DNA of 64,000 bases from Pectobacterium aquaticum (GTDB lineage Bacteria; Pseudomonadota; Gammaproteobacteria; Enterobacterales; Enterobacteriaceae), in assembly GCF_003382565.3 (NCBI RefSeq), contig NZ_CP086253.1:2542001-2606000 (forward strand), in the 5' to 3' direction. The notes beneath the pieces are model-generated. The model was not told the origin of the DNA. It did no database searches and worked only from the letters and a program-made list of their open reading frames with translations. Positions 43,407 to 52,213 of the stretch are shown here, piece by piece. How positions within the stretch are numbered: the stretch's first letter is position 1; each line of letters starts with the position of its first letter. Made by a program: the position numbers and the translations under genes.

Positions 43407-43407
43407 A

Positions 43408-44205
43408 CTATTGCGCGGCGGTCAACCGAACCGGGTCGATGTGAAACAGATGGGAGAAATTTTCTGTCGTGGCGGCAGCGAGGGTTTCCAACGATGTGCC
43501 TTTCAGTACAGCAAGATATTCTGCTACATCGCGTACGTATGCGGGCTGGTTTTCCTGACCTCGGAACGGAACCGGCGCGAGCCAAGGGGAATCCGTCTCA
43601 ATCAGCATCCGATCCAGCGGCACGTAACGCGCGACGTCACGCAGTTCTTCTGCATTGCGGAACGTGACGATCCCAGAAAACGAGATATAGAACCCCATGT
43701 CCAGCAGCGCTTTTGCCGTGATCAAATCTTCCGTAAAACAGTGCAGAACGCCGCTGCATTTCTCCGCCTGTTCATCACGGAGAATGGCCAACGTATCTTC
43801 ACGGGCAGCACGCGTATGCACGATGACCGGTTTGTTCAGGTCATTGCCTATACGAATGTGTTCGCGAAACGACGCTTGCTGCTGGGCTTTCGTCTCCTGC
43901 TGATAGAAATAGTCCAGACCCGTTTCCCCCATTGCCACCACACGGCTGGCGCTTGCTAGCTCACGCAGCTCGGCATAATCATAAGGGGCTTCCTGATTGA
44001 GCGGATGAACGCCGCAGGAAAAGGCCACGTTATCGCGCTCGCCGATTAACTCCACCATGGCACGATAGCCAGGCAGCGTTGTCGCCACCGCCAGAAGGAA
44101 ACCGACATCACGGCTTTTCGCTTTATCCAGCACGTCGGAGACGTCTTTATGCAATGACTCATAATCCAAACCGTCAAGATGACAGTGGGAATCCACTAAC
44201 AACAT
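43408..44205 (-). CDS. ycfH: TatD-family metal-dependent hydrolase YcfH
   Basis: TIM-barrel metallohydrolase of the TatD DNase family; E. coli YcfH is uncharacterised. From the ATG at 44205 it has 265 residues, the E. coli length, starting MLLVDSHCHLDGLDY with the H-x-H metal ligands. Later ligands are the Glu in AMGETGLDYFY, His in VIVHTRAARED, His in VLHCFTED and Asp in LIETDSPWLAP. A longer upstream frame overlaps holB and is rejected. It follows holB by 19 bases. Confidence 0.94.
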   Translation of the reverse strand: MLLVDSHCHLDGLDYESLHKDVSDVLDKAKSRDVGFLLAVATTLPGYRAMVELIGERDNVAFSCGVHPLNQEAPYDYAELRELASASRVVAMGETGLDYFYQQETKAQQQASFREHIRIGNDLNKPVIVHTRAAREDTLAILRDEQAEKCSGVLHCFTEDLITAKALLDMGFYISFSGIVTFRNAEELRDVARYVPLDRMLIETDSPWLAPVPFRGQENQPAYVRDVAEYLAVLKGTSLETLAAATTENFSHLFHIDPVRLTAAQ

Positions 44206-44224
44206 GATATTTACTCGATAGTAA

Positions 44225-45235
44225 TTAAACAGAAAAAGGATGGCTGTCGCGCTTAACCGATGAAGCAAGCGTGCGCTCTCCATCAAGCAGGCGTTCCGTC
44301 AGCAGCAGTTCTCGGTTCACACCCGTGACGGTCAGCAATTTTTGCCGACAAGCCAGCCACTGTTGCAGTTCATACTGCAAATGTGCGGAAGGTTCACGCG
44401 CCAGACGCTCAACCAATTCGATCTGATCCTGATTCACCCAATGCTCACTTGCCCCCTGCTGCCATTTCATGGCATCCAGCAGTAGCGCGGCCACCCAGTG
44501 AATACGAACATCAGCATCGTCATGATTTAGCTGCGGTATCAACGAGAGCTGATCTCGCGAAGCCAGCGCAGCAGAGAATGCCTGACACAGCGCGCTACGC
44601 TGTTTCCAACGCTCTGGCTGCAATAACGCCTCGGCGGCTAGCGGCGCACCCGATTGCAATCTCAATGCCGTGCGCAATGCCTTGCTGTCATGGCGGTGGC
44701 GAGCATTCAGCCACAGCACGCTCTGCGTCTCACTAGGGACATCCAGATAGTGATACAAACAACGGCTGCGCAAAGTGGCCAATAGCCGGGCTGGTTCACG
44801 GCAACCAAATAAAAAGAAGGTATTCTGCGGCGGTTCTTCCAGCGTTTTCAGCAGTGCGTTCGCAGCAGCTTCTGTCAGTTGCTCAGCGGCAGCCAGCCAG
44901 ATCACTTTTGCTCCGCCTTGTCGGGAGTGTTGATACACTTTTTCCACGACGTCACGCACCGGATCGACACCCAGGCTTTGCTTGCCTTTCTCCGGGCTCA
45001 GCACATGCCAATCTGGGTGCGTTCCTGCGGTCATCAGGTTACAAGAGTGACACTGGCCGCAGCTTTTCATCCCATCAGGCCGCTGGCAGATCAGCCAGCG
45101 GCTCAGCGCATAAATCAGCGACTCATCGCCCATGCCCGGCAGCGCATGCAGCAACAGCGCATGATGCCCCCTGCCCGCCTGGTATTGGCCGATAAGCTGC
45201 CGATAGGATGCATTCAGCCACGGATACCACTCCAT
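44225..45235 (-). CDS. holB: DNA polymerase III delta prime subunit
   Basis: Clamp-loader subunit delta prime, which helps open the beta sliding clamp. From ATG 45235 (MEWYPWLN) it has 336 residues (E. coli 334). The AAA+ P-loop is degenerate (ALPGMGDESL), as usual for delta prime. The zinc site is C50, C59, C62 and C65 (CGQCHSC), and the SRC-type motif reads TLRSRCLYH. Its ATG shares one base with the tmk TGA, so it is translationally coupled to tmk. Confidence 0.95.
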   Translation of the reverse strand: MEWYPWLNASYRQLIGQYQAGRGHHALLLHALPGMGDESLIYALSRWLICQRPDGMKSCGQCHSCNLMTAGTHPDWHVLSPEKGKQSLGVDPVRDVVEKVYQHSRQGGAKVIWLAAAEQLTEAAANALLKTLEEPPQNTFFLFGCREPARLLATLRSRCLYHYLDVPSETQSVLWLNARHRHDSKALRTALRLQSGAPLAAEALLQPERWKQRSALCQAFSAALASRDQLSLIPQLNHDDADVRIHWVAALLLDAMKWQQGASEHWVNQDQIELVERLAREPSAHLQYELQQWLACRQKLLTVTGVNRELLLTERLLDGERTLASSVKRDSHPFSV

Positions 45236-45894
45236 CAGCCCTGCTCCTGCACAACAGGCTGCAACCCTTGTTGCTGCAACCATTGCTGTAACGTCGCCTG
45301 AATATCCGCACTAACGGCATCAATAGGCTGTGAGGCATCGATCGTCAGGATGCTGCCATCCTCCGCCGCCAGTTCCTGATAGCGGGAACGGGTGCGATCA
45401 AAGAAAGCCAGTGACTCTTGCTCAATCCGATCTAACTCGCCTCTCTGACGCGCGCGTTGTAAGCCAATGGCTGGCGGTAAATCAAGATAGAGCGTCAGGT
45501 CAGGGCGAAAATCACCGAGCACAGTATCGCGCAGTGAGCGCAGCAGTTGCTGGTCGATCCCGCGTCCACCGCCCTGATAAGCCTGTGAAGAGAGATCGTG
45601 CCGATCGCCGATGACCCAGTTTCCATTCGCCAGCGCCGGTTTGATGACATTATCCACCAGTTGAACCCTGGCCGCGTATAACATCAGGACTTCCGCTTTG
45701 TCAGTGACCTTCTCATCGGCCATACCTTGCTTGATGAGTTCTCGCAGCTTCTCCGCCAACGGCGTGCCACCGGGCTCTCGTGTGAACACCACGTCTTTCA
45801 CACCATGTGAGCGCAGCGTTTCCACGACAATATTGCGTGCGGTGGTCTTCCCTGCACCTTCCAATCCTTCAATGACGATAAATTTACTGTTCAT
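45235..45894 (-). CDS. tmk: Thymidylate kinase
   Basis: Phosphorylates dTMP to dTDP. The 219 residues (E. coli 213) include P-loop GLEGAGKTT at 10-18, the DR[YH] motif as GDRHDLSSQAYQGGGRG, and the LID region RQRGELDRIEQES. The C-terminus is slightly extended and Gln-rich (LQQWLQQQGLQPVVQEQG). It overlaps mltG by 11 bases and touches holB, giving a mltG-tmk-holB-ycfH operon as in E. coli. Confidence 0.97.
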   Translation of the reverse strand: MNSKFIVIEGLEGAGKTTARNIVVETLRSHGVKDVVFTREPGGTPLAEKLRELIKQGMADEKVTDKAEVLMLYAARVQLVDNVIKPALANGNWVIGDRHDLSSQAYQGGGRGIDQQLLRSLRDTVLGDFRPDLTLYLDLPPAIGLQRARQRGELDRIEQESLAFFDRTRSRYQELAAEDGSILTIDASQPIDAVSADIQATLQQWLQQQGLQPVVQEQG

Positions 45895-46903
45895 CCCGTT
45901 CCTTTAACGCTGAGCGGTATACCCTTACAGCACGATTATGGTCTGCAAGGTTAGTGGTAAAACTGTGTCCGCCTTTTCCATCCGCCACAAAATACAGGTA
46001 TGACGTTTTGGCTGGGTGCGCAGCCGCATCCAATGAGGCTTTCCCCGGCATCGCGATGGGCGTCGGCGGCAGGCCGAAAATGACATAAGTATTGTAAGGC
46101 GTCGGCGTGTCTAATGCTTTACGGGTTATCACGCCTTTATAGTCATCACCCATGCCATAAATCACCGTGGGGTCAGTCTGCAAGCGCATACCAAGCCGTA
46201 AGCGATTGACAAAAACGGAGGCGACCTGAGTACGTTCTTCATTGATCGCCGTTTCTTTTTCAATGATTGACGCCATCGTCAGTAATTCGTCCGATGTCTT
46301 ATACGGCAATCCTTCTTCGCGCCCTTTCCAGACCTCATCCACCGTTTTTTTCATGCGCTGATGCGCACGCTGCAACAGGGCAATATCGCTCGTACCTGCC
46401 GTGTATGAATACGTATCAGGATAAAACCAGCCTTCCGGGTTCGACTTATCTTTGATTTCCAACTGGGTGGCGATGTCTTGTTCGGTTTTATCGGCCAGTG
46501 AATGCTTGATATAAGGTGCTTGTTGCAGCGTGACCAGCCACTCTTTCAAACGTGAACCTTCGACAAAACGGATGGAAAATTGCGCTTCTTTTCCGCTGGA
46601 CAGCAGCGCCAGCATCTCGCGCACGGTCATGCCCGACGTCAAGCGATACGTACCTGCTTTGAATTTTGCCAATTCAGGTTCAAAACGCAGCAGCCACGGA
46701 AAAAATGTGTCATCAGTAGTAATTTTCTGATCGAGAAGCAGCGTTTCCAGCCCTTCTCTTCCCGTACCAGCCGGAAGCGTAAAGATAGTTTCCTTTTCGA
46801 TAGCCAATGGAGAATCAGCAAAACGCTGCATTTTCTGCCATGCGACCAGTAATATCAGCACAACGGCAGTGATAATCAGCAAACTAATTTTCTTTTTCTT
46901 CAT
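45884..46903 (-). CDS. mltG: Endolytic murein transglycosylase MltG
   Basis: Inner-membrane lytic transglycosylase that cuts nascent glycan strands and sets their length. It has 339 residues (E. coli 340). One N-terminal membrane helix (about 6-22), then LysM-like and YceG catalytic domains. The catalytic Glu lies in ASIIEKETAINEERTQVASVF, followed by RLRLGMRLQTDPTVIYG and FGLPPTPIAMPG. pabC precedes it by 14 bases. Confidence 0.96.
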   Translation of the reverse strand: MKKKKISLLIITAVVLILLVAWQKMQRFADSPLAIEKETIFTLPAGTGREGLETLLLDQKITTDDTFFPWLLRFEPELAKFKAGTYRLTSGMTVREMLALLSSGKEAQFSIRFVEGSRLKEWLVTLQQAPYIKHSLADKTEQDIATQLEIKDKSNPEGWFYPDTYSYTAGTSDIALLQRAHQRMKKTVDEVWKGREEGLPYKTSDELLTMASIIEKETAINEERTQVASVFVNRLRLGMRLQTDPTVIYGMGDDYKGVITRKALDTPTPYNTYVIFGLPPTPIAMPGKASLDAAAHPAKTSYLYFVADGKGGHSFTTNLADHNRAVRVYRSALKERDEQ

Positions 46904-46917
46904 AAATCAACCATCTA

Positions 46918-47715
46918 CTAGCAGTCAGGACTTAGGAATTGATAAAGCTCTCGGGAGTGATAACGCCAGATGTGCGCCTGGTTCACAGGGACGATCGGCA
47001 TTAATGCATTACAAACCAGCACTTCATCCGCATCGGACAGTGCAATCAAGGGTTCGCTGACGATCTGTAGCTCGAAATCAGAATCTGCCAGCAAGGCAAT
47101 AATATGCTGTCGAGCAACACCCTCCACTCCTGACTCGGATAAATCCGGCGTATAGACCCGGAGCCCTTTACGCCAGAATAAATTCGCGGCACAGCATTCC
47201 ACTAGCGCACCCGAGGTGTCAAGCACGAGGGTCTCATCGGCTGAGGTCTGGTCAAGATGCGCGCGGATCAGCACTTGTTCGAGCCGATTCAGATGCTTTA
47301 TTCCCGCCAGCAACGGATTTTTAGCTAGCGCCACCGGGCTGAGATTCAGGCTAATACCCTGCTCACGCCAGCCGGCATAGTGCGCAGGATAGCTGACCTG
47401 CATGACGACTCGGGTTGGCTGCGTGCAGCCTTGGGCACTATATCCACGCCCACCGACACCCCGCGTGAGCATCACTTTCACTACGCCGTCAGCTCGTCCC
47501 AGTGCTGCCTGTTTCATTTCAGCGAGCAGACTTTCCCAATCAAGCGTCGGAAATAATAAGCGCGTAGCGGCCTGTTGCAGACGCGCGACGTGTCGATCAA
47601 GCCAGACAATCTCGCCATCGCATACTCTGGCTGTCGTAAAACAACCGTCACCGTACTGTGTACCCCGATCGAGTACCGAAAGCTGTTCCTGTAACTGGCC
47701 ATTAATCCACAGCAT
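46918..47715 (-). CDS. pabC: 4-amino-4-deoxychorismate lyase PabC
   Basis: PLP enzyme releasing 4-aminobenzoate and pyruvate for folate synthesis. It has 265 residues (E. coli 269), class IV aminotransferase fold. The PLP lysine lies in LLAGIKHLNRLEQVL. MLWINGQLQ and DRGTQYGDGCFTT near the start and LVCNALMPIVPV near the end are family-typical. It is between fabF and mltG, the conserved order. Confidence 0.95.
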   Translation of the reverse strand: MLWINGQLQEQLSVLDRGTQYGDGCFTTARVCDGEIVWLDRHVARLQQAATRLLFPTLDWESLLAEMKQAALGRADGVVKVMLTRGVGGRGYSAQGCTQPTRVVMQVSYPAHYAGWREQGISLNLSPVALAKNPLLAGIKHLNRLEQVLIRAHLDQTSADETLVLDTSGALVECCAANLFWRKGLRVYTPDLSESGVEGVARQHIIALLADSDFELQIVSEPLIALSDADEVLVCNALMPIVPVNQAHIWRYHSRELYQFLSPDC

Positions 47716-47800
47716 ATAAGCTCCGCATCATTCATCGTCGTCAGCTTGCCAGCAAAGCGGCGTTGCAGACAAGCAGGTGTGTCTGATTTTATGCAGGCAA

Positions 47801-47828
47801 AAAAAAAACCCGGAGACCGGGTTTTTTA
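47801..47828 (-). terminator. Terminator after fabF
   Basis: Stem CCCGG/CCGGG with a 3-base loop, flanked by nine A on the left and six T on the right. On the minus strand it is an intrinsic terminator for fabF, so pabC probably has its own promoter or depends on read-through. Confidence 0.85.
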
Positions 47829-47843
47829 AAAACGCTATCGCAA

Positions 47844-49085
47844 TCAAACTTTACGGAAGATCAGAGAACCGTTGGTTCCACCGAAGCCGAAAGAGTTGCA
47901 GAGTACGTATTCTAGGTTACTGACCTGACGTGCCTCATGCGGTACGAAATCCAGATCGCAGCCTTCATCTGGATTGTCCAGATTGAGCGTTGGCGGTACA
48001 GCCTGATCGCGCAGAGCAAGAATACTGAAAATAGACTCTACCGCACCTGCCGCACCGAGCAAGTGACCCGTCATGGATTTTGTCGAGCTCACCATCACAC
48101 GGCTAGCGTCTGCACCAAATACGGATTTCACTGCCTGCGTTTCAGCTTTATCACCCGCAGGCGTAGAGGTGCCATGCGCGTTGATATAACCGATCTGGCT
48201 CGTTGCCAGACCCGCGTCACGCAGCGCGTTTTCCATCGCCAGCGCAGCCCCAGAACCGTTCTCAGGCGGAGACGTCATATGATACGCGTCGCTGCTCATG
48301 CCAAATCCAACAATTTCTGCATAGATTTTCGCACCGCGCTTTTTCGCGTGTTCATACTCTTCCAGCACCATGAGGCCAGCACCGTCACCCAGTACAAAAC
48401 CATCACGGTCTTTATCCCACGGACGGCTTGCCGCCTGAGGATTGTCATTGCGCGTAGACAACGCACGAGCGGCACCGAATCCACCGACGCCCAATGGCGT
48501 ACTGGCTTTTTCTGCACCACCAGCCAACATCACATCCGCATCGTTGTAAGCAATAATGCGAGCGGCCTGACCAATATTGTGCACGCCTGACGTACAGGCC
48601 GTAGCGATAGAGATGCTCGGGCCACGCAGTCCGTACATGATGGTAAGATGTCCAGCCACCATATTGACGATGGTTGACGGCACGAAGAACGGGCTGATTT
48701 TACGCGGGCCACCGTTCACCAGTGCAGTGTGGTTCTCTTCAATAAGACCCAGACCGCCGATGCCGGAACCAATAGCCGCACCGATACGCGGGGCGTTCTC
48801 TTCCGTGATTTCCAAACCGGAATCCTGCATGGCCTGAACGCCAGCAGCAACACCGTATTGAATAAAGGCATCCATTTTGCGAGCTTCTTTACGCGAAATG
48901 AATTCCTCAGAATTAAAATCCTTTACTAAGCCAGCAAAACGCGTTGCGTAGGCACTAGTATCGAAATGGTCGATCAGGCTGATACCACTCTGACCGGCAA
49001 GAAGAGCACTCCAGGTAGACTCAACTGTATTGCCGACAGGAGATAACATGCCCAGTCCGGTCACAACTACTCGACGCTTAGACAC
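47844..49085 (-). CDS. fabF: 3-oxoacyl-ACP synthase II
   Basis: Condensing enzyme of fatty acid elongation, also giving temperature control of unsaturated fatty acids. It has 413 residues, the E. coli length. Catalytic triad: Cys in TACTSGVHNIGQAA near 164, His in INAHGTSTPAGDKAE near 304 and His in SMTGHLLGAAGA near 341. An AGGGAGGA-type site precedes the ATG on the minus strand. acpP lies 81 bases upstream. Confidence 0.97.
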   Translation of the reverse strand: MSKRRVVVTGLGMLSPVGNTVESTWSALLAGQSGISLIDHFDTSAYATRFAGLVKDFNSEEFISRKEARKMDAFIQYGVAAGVQAMQDSGLEITEENAPRIGAAIGSGIGGLGLIEENHTALVNGGPRKISPFFVPSTIVNMVAGHLTIMYGLRGPSISIATACTSGVHNIGQAARIIAYNDADVMLAGGAEKASTPLGVGGFGAARALSTRNDNPQAASRPWDKDRDGFVLGDGAGLMVLEEYEHAKKRGAKIYAEIVGFGMSSDAYHMTSPPENGSGAALAMENALRDAGLATSQIGYINAHGTSTPAGDKAETQAVKSVFGADASRVMVSSTKSMTGHLLGAAGAVESIFSILALRDQAVPPTLNLDNPDEGCDLDFVPHEARQVSNLEYVLCNSFGFGGTNGSLIFRKV

Positions 49086-49166
49086 GCTTATCCTCCAGGG
49101 AGGGAAAAAAAGACACTGCGGGACAAAAAAACTTAGGCGGTCGAATGACCGCCTAGATATGTTCGC

Positions 49167-49403
49167 TTACTGCTGGTTAGCCTGAATGAAATCAATGGCT
49201 GCCTGAACAGTCGTGATTTTTTCAGCTTCTTCGTCTGGAATCTCAGTATCAAATTCTTCTTCCAGAGCCATTACCAGCTCAACAGTGTCAAGAGAATCAG
49301 CGCCGAGGTCGTCAACGAAAGAAGCATTGTTTACGACTTCTTCCTGCTTAACACCAAGCTGTTCAACGATGATTTTCTTAACGCGTTCTTCGATAGTGCT
49401 CAT
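49167..49403 (-). CDS. acpP: Acyl carrier protein
   Basis: Central acidic carrier of fatty acid synthesis. It has 78 residues; Ser37 in LGADSLDTVELV is the phosphopantetheine site. The sequence is almost identical to E. coli AcpP, with Gln-Glu-Glu-Val-Val-Asn in the first loop and NQQ at the end. It is flanked by fabG and fabF with gaps of 154 and 81 bases; in E. coli its abundant transcript comes from a nearby promoter. Confidence 0.98.
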   Translation of the reverse strand: MSTIEERVKKIIVEQLGVKQEEVVNNASFVDDLGADSLDTVELVMALEEEFDTEIPDEEAEKITTVQAAIDFIQANQQ

Positions 49404-49557
49404 ACTCTTAAATTTCCTATCAAAACTCGCTTTCGCGATGGTTTTCGTAGTGTATAAAATGTTTGAAAAGATGCAACAAAATCTCGGCTGGTTGAACCAC
49501 GATTTTGTGCTATTTTGCGGTTATCACCGCAAATAATGCAAATAATTTTCGAGCTTT

Positions 49558-50292
49558 TTAGATCATATACATGCCGCCATTGACATGCAATGTTTCGCCA
49601 GTAATGTAAGCAGCTTCATCAGAGGCTAAAAATACAACAGCACTGGCGATTTCTTTAGCATCACCAAGTCGGTTAGCTGGAACCGACGTCAAAATGCCTG
49701 CTCGCTGTTCTTCTGTCAATGCCTGAGTCATATCTGTTTCGATAAAACCAGGCGCGACGACGTTGACCGTAATACCACGAGAAGCCACTTCACGCGCGAG
49801 GGATTTACTGAAGCCAATCAGTCCCGCCTTCGCTGCCGCGTAGTTAGCTTGTCCTGCATTGCCCATCGTTCCCACAACGGAACCGATGGTAATGATCCGG
49901 CCAAAACGTTTCTTCATCATGGCACGCATCACTGCTTTAGACATGCGGAATACCGACGTTAAATTGGTATCCAGAATATCGTGCCACTCATCATCTTTCA
50001 TACGCATCAGCAGATTATCACGGGTGATACCCGCATTATTGATAAGAATATCAATTTCCCCGAATTCTGCGCGAATTTCTGCTAATACGCTTTCTACTGA
50101 TGCTGCATCAGCAACATTCAGCATATAACCTTTACCGTTCTCACCCAGCCAGCCGCTAATGGCTTCAGCACCTTTTTCGCTGGTTGCGGTACCAATGACT
50201 TTTGCCCCGCGGGCAACCAACGTCTCGGCGATGGCACGCCCAATACCACGGCTTGCACCGGTAACCAGTGCAATTTTCCCCTCAAAACTCAT
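49558..50292 (-). CDS. fabG: 3-oxoacyl-ACP reductase
   Basis: NADPH-dependent short-chain dehydrogenase of the elongation cycle. It has 244 residues, the E. coli length. The cofactor motif TGASRGIGRAIA is at about 11-22, NNAG near 86, and the catalytic Ser138-Tyr151-Lys155 set is in IGSVVGTMGNAGQANYAAAKAG. The C-terminus ETLHVNGGMYMI is typical. It follows fabD by 14 bases. Confidence 0.98.
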   Translation of the reverse strand: MSFEGKIALVTGASRGIGRAIAETLVARGAKVIGTATSEKGAEAISGWLGENGKGYMLNVADAASVESVLAEIRAEFGEIDILINNAGITRDNLLMRMKDDEWHDILDTNLTSVFRMSKAVMRAMMKKRFGRIITIGSVVGTMGNAGQANYAAAKAGLIGFSKSLAREVASRGITVNVVAPGFIETDMTQALTEEQRAGILTSVPANRLGDAKEIASAVVFLASDEAAYITGETLHVNGGMYMI

Positions 50293-50306
50293 TGTCTTCT
50301 CCGTTC

Positions 50307-51236
50307 TTATTTCTCAATCGCCGCTGATAGAGAAGCAGGATCGTTCACCGCAGCTGCTGTCAGGGTATCGACGATTCGTTTGGTTAAGCCAGTCAATACT
50401 TTACCCGGCCCGACTTCTAGCAGCGACTCAATGCCCTGAGAAGCCATAAATTCAACACAGTCAGTCCAGCGCACTGGGCAATGAAGCTGACGCACCAACG
50501 CATCGCGAATGGCTTCCGGCGTGGTTTCGATGCGAGCATCAACATTATTCACAACAGGGATGACCGGTGAATTAAACGTCACGGATTCCAGCGCGACAGC
50601 GAGTTTCTTTGCTGCTGGCTCCATCAGCGCACAGTGTGACGGTACGCTGACAGGCAGCGGCAGCGCACGCTTCGCACCCGCCGCTTTACACGCAGCACCC
50701 GCACGCTCAACGGCGTCTTTATTGCCCGCGATCACCACCTGACCCGGTGAATTGAAGTTTACCGGAGAAACCACCTGCCCCTGCGCGGATTCTTCACACG
50801 CTTTAGCAATGGCATCGTTATCAAGCCCGATAATGGCATACATCGCACCCGTACCTTCCGGCACCGCTTCCTGCATTAGTTTGCCACGCAATTCAACCAG
50901 ACGAACAGCCTGTTGGAAATCCAGAACACCCGCACAAACCAATGCCGAATACTCACCAAGGCTATGACCAGACATCAGCGCAGGTGTTTTGCCGCCCTGC
51001 TGCTGCCAAACGCGCCAGATAGCAACAGAAGCGGTCAGTAACGCAGGCTGCGTCTGCCAGGTTTTATTCAACTCTTCAGCAGGCCCTTGCTGGGTAAGCT
51101 GCCACAAATCATAACCTAACGCTTCAGAAGCCTGAGCAAACGTTTCAGTGACGATCGGGTATTCTGCAGCAAGTTCAGCCAACATCCCTACCGTCTGCGA
51201 TCCCTGACCTGGGAACACCATTGCAAATTGCGTCAT
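50307..51236 (-). CDS. fabD: Malonyl-CoA:ACP transacylase
   Basis: Loads malonyl groups onto ACP. From ATG 51236 (MTQFAMVFPGQGSQ) it has 309 residues, exactly the E. coli length; an upstream in-frame start overlaps fabH and is rejected. The nucleophile Ser is in GHSLGEYSALVCAG near 92, with catalytic His in VPSHCALM near 201. It lies between fabH and fabG in the standard fab cluster. Confidence 0.97.
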   Translation of the reverse strand: MTQFAMVFPGQGSQTVGMLAELAAEYPIVTETFAQASEALGYDLWQLTQQGPAEELNKTWQTQPALLTASVAIWRVWQQQGGKTPALMSGHSLGEYSALVCAGVLDFQQAVRLVELRGKLMQEAVPEGTGAMYAIIGLDNDAIAKACEESAQGQVVSPVNFNSPGQVVIAGNKDAVERAGAACKAAGAKRALPLPVSVPSHCALMEPAAKKLAVALESVTFNSPVIPVVNNVDARIETTPEAIRDALVRQLHCPVRWTDCVEFMASQGIESLLEVGPGKVLTGLTKRIVDTLTAAAVNDPASLSAAIEK

Positions 51237-51253
51237 ATCACAATCCTGTTTAA

Positions 51254-52207
51254 TTAAAAACGAACCAGCGCGGAACCCCACGTAAAACCACCACCGAAGG
51301 CTTCAAGCAACACTAATTGCCCTGGTTTAATACGCCCATCACGCACCGCTTCATCAAGCGCTGAAGGCACAGAAGCTGCGGAGGTATTACCGTGACGATC
51401 CAGCGTCACAACCACCTTGTCCATCCCCATACCCAGCTTTTTCGCCGTGGCGCTAATGATGCGCAGGTTAGCTTGGTGAGGCACCAGCCAGTCTAATTCA
51501 CTTTTATCCAGTTGAGCCGCTTGCAGCGTTTCTTCAACGATATGTGCCAGTTCAGTTACTGCCACTTTAAAGACTTCATTACCCGCCATCGTAAGGTAAG
51601 CAGGCGTATCCGTATGATTACGATCCTGATGTGGCAACGTTAGCAATTCGCCATAACGGCCATCGGCATGAAGATGGGTAGAAAGAATACCCGGTTGCTC
51701 TGACGGCGTTAACAGGACAGCTCCCGCACCATCACCGAACAGAATCAGCGTGCCGCGATCCTCAGGATCCAATGTACGAGACAACGTATCAGAACCGATC
51801 ACCAGTGCGTACTTCACCGCACCATTTTTAACATATTGATCGGCAACACTCAGCGCGTAGGTAAATCCGGCACACGCAGCGGCCAGATCGAAGGCAATCG
51901 TATCTTTGATCCCTAGCAGTTGCTGAACCTGACAGGCTGAGCTAGGGAAAGCATGGCTTGATGATGTTGTAGCAACAATCAAAAGACCGACCTCAGAAGG
52001 ATCGACATTCGCCATTTCCAGCGCTTTTTGCGCGGCACGGTATCCCATGGTCGCCACGTTTTCATCCGGCGCAGCAATACGGCGCTCACGGATTCCAGTA
52101 CGTGTGACGATCCATTCGTCCGTTGTTTCCACCCTCTTTTCTAAATCAGCGTTCGTCCTGATTTCTTCAGGCAGGTAGCTGCCCGTTCCGATTATTTTTG
52201 TATACAT
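51254..52207 (-). CDS. fabH: 3-oxoacyl-ACP synthase III
   Basis: Starts fatty acid synthesis by condensing acetyl-CoA with malonyl-ACP. It has 317 residues, the E. coli length. Cys112 is in AAACAGFTYAL, His244 in LVPHQANLRI and Asn274 in DRHGNTSAASVP. The end EAFGGGFTWGSALVRF is conserved. The start ATG is six bases past the plsX stop. Confidence 0.97.
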   Translation of the reverse strand: MYTKIIGTGSYLPEEIRTNADLEKRVETTDEWIVTRTGIRERRIAAPDENVATMGYRAAQKALEMANVDPSEVGLLIVATTSSSHAFPSSACQVQQLLGIKDTIAFDLAAACAGFTYALSVADQYVKNGAVKYALVIGSDTLSRTLDPEDRGTLILFGDGAGAVLLTPSEQPGILSTHLHADGRYGELLTLPHQDRNHTDTPAYLTMAGNEVFKVAVTELAHIVEETLQAAQLDKSELDWLVPHQANLRIISATAKKLGMGMDKVVVTLDRHGNTSAASVPSALDEAVRDGRIKPGQLVLLEAFGGGFTWGSALVRF

Positions 52208-52213
52208 GTACGC

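Larger units (their letters stand above)
43095..43407. other. ptsG promoter region and ycfH 3' end
   Basis: Contains the ptsG leader, a probable Mlc operator, a CRP-like site and, at 43382-43406, a short hairpin (GGCT/AGCC) with eight T on the minus strand that looks like the ycfH terminator. Confidence 0.6.

Noticed and set aside
47937..48590. A 217-codon open frame antisense to fabF
   Set aside because: Complement of a certain gene; no independent evidence.
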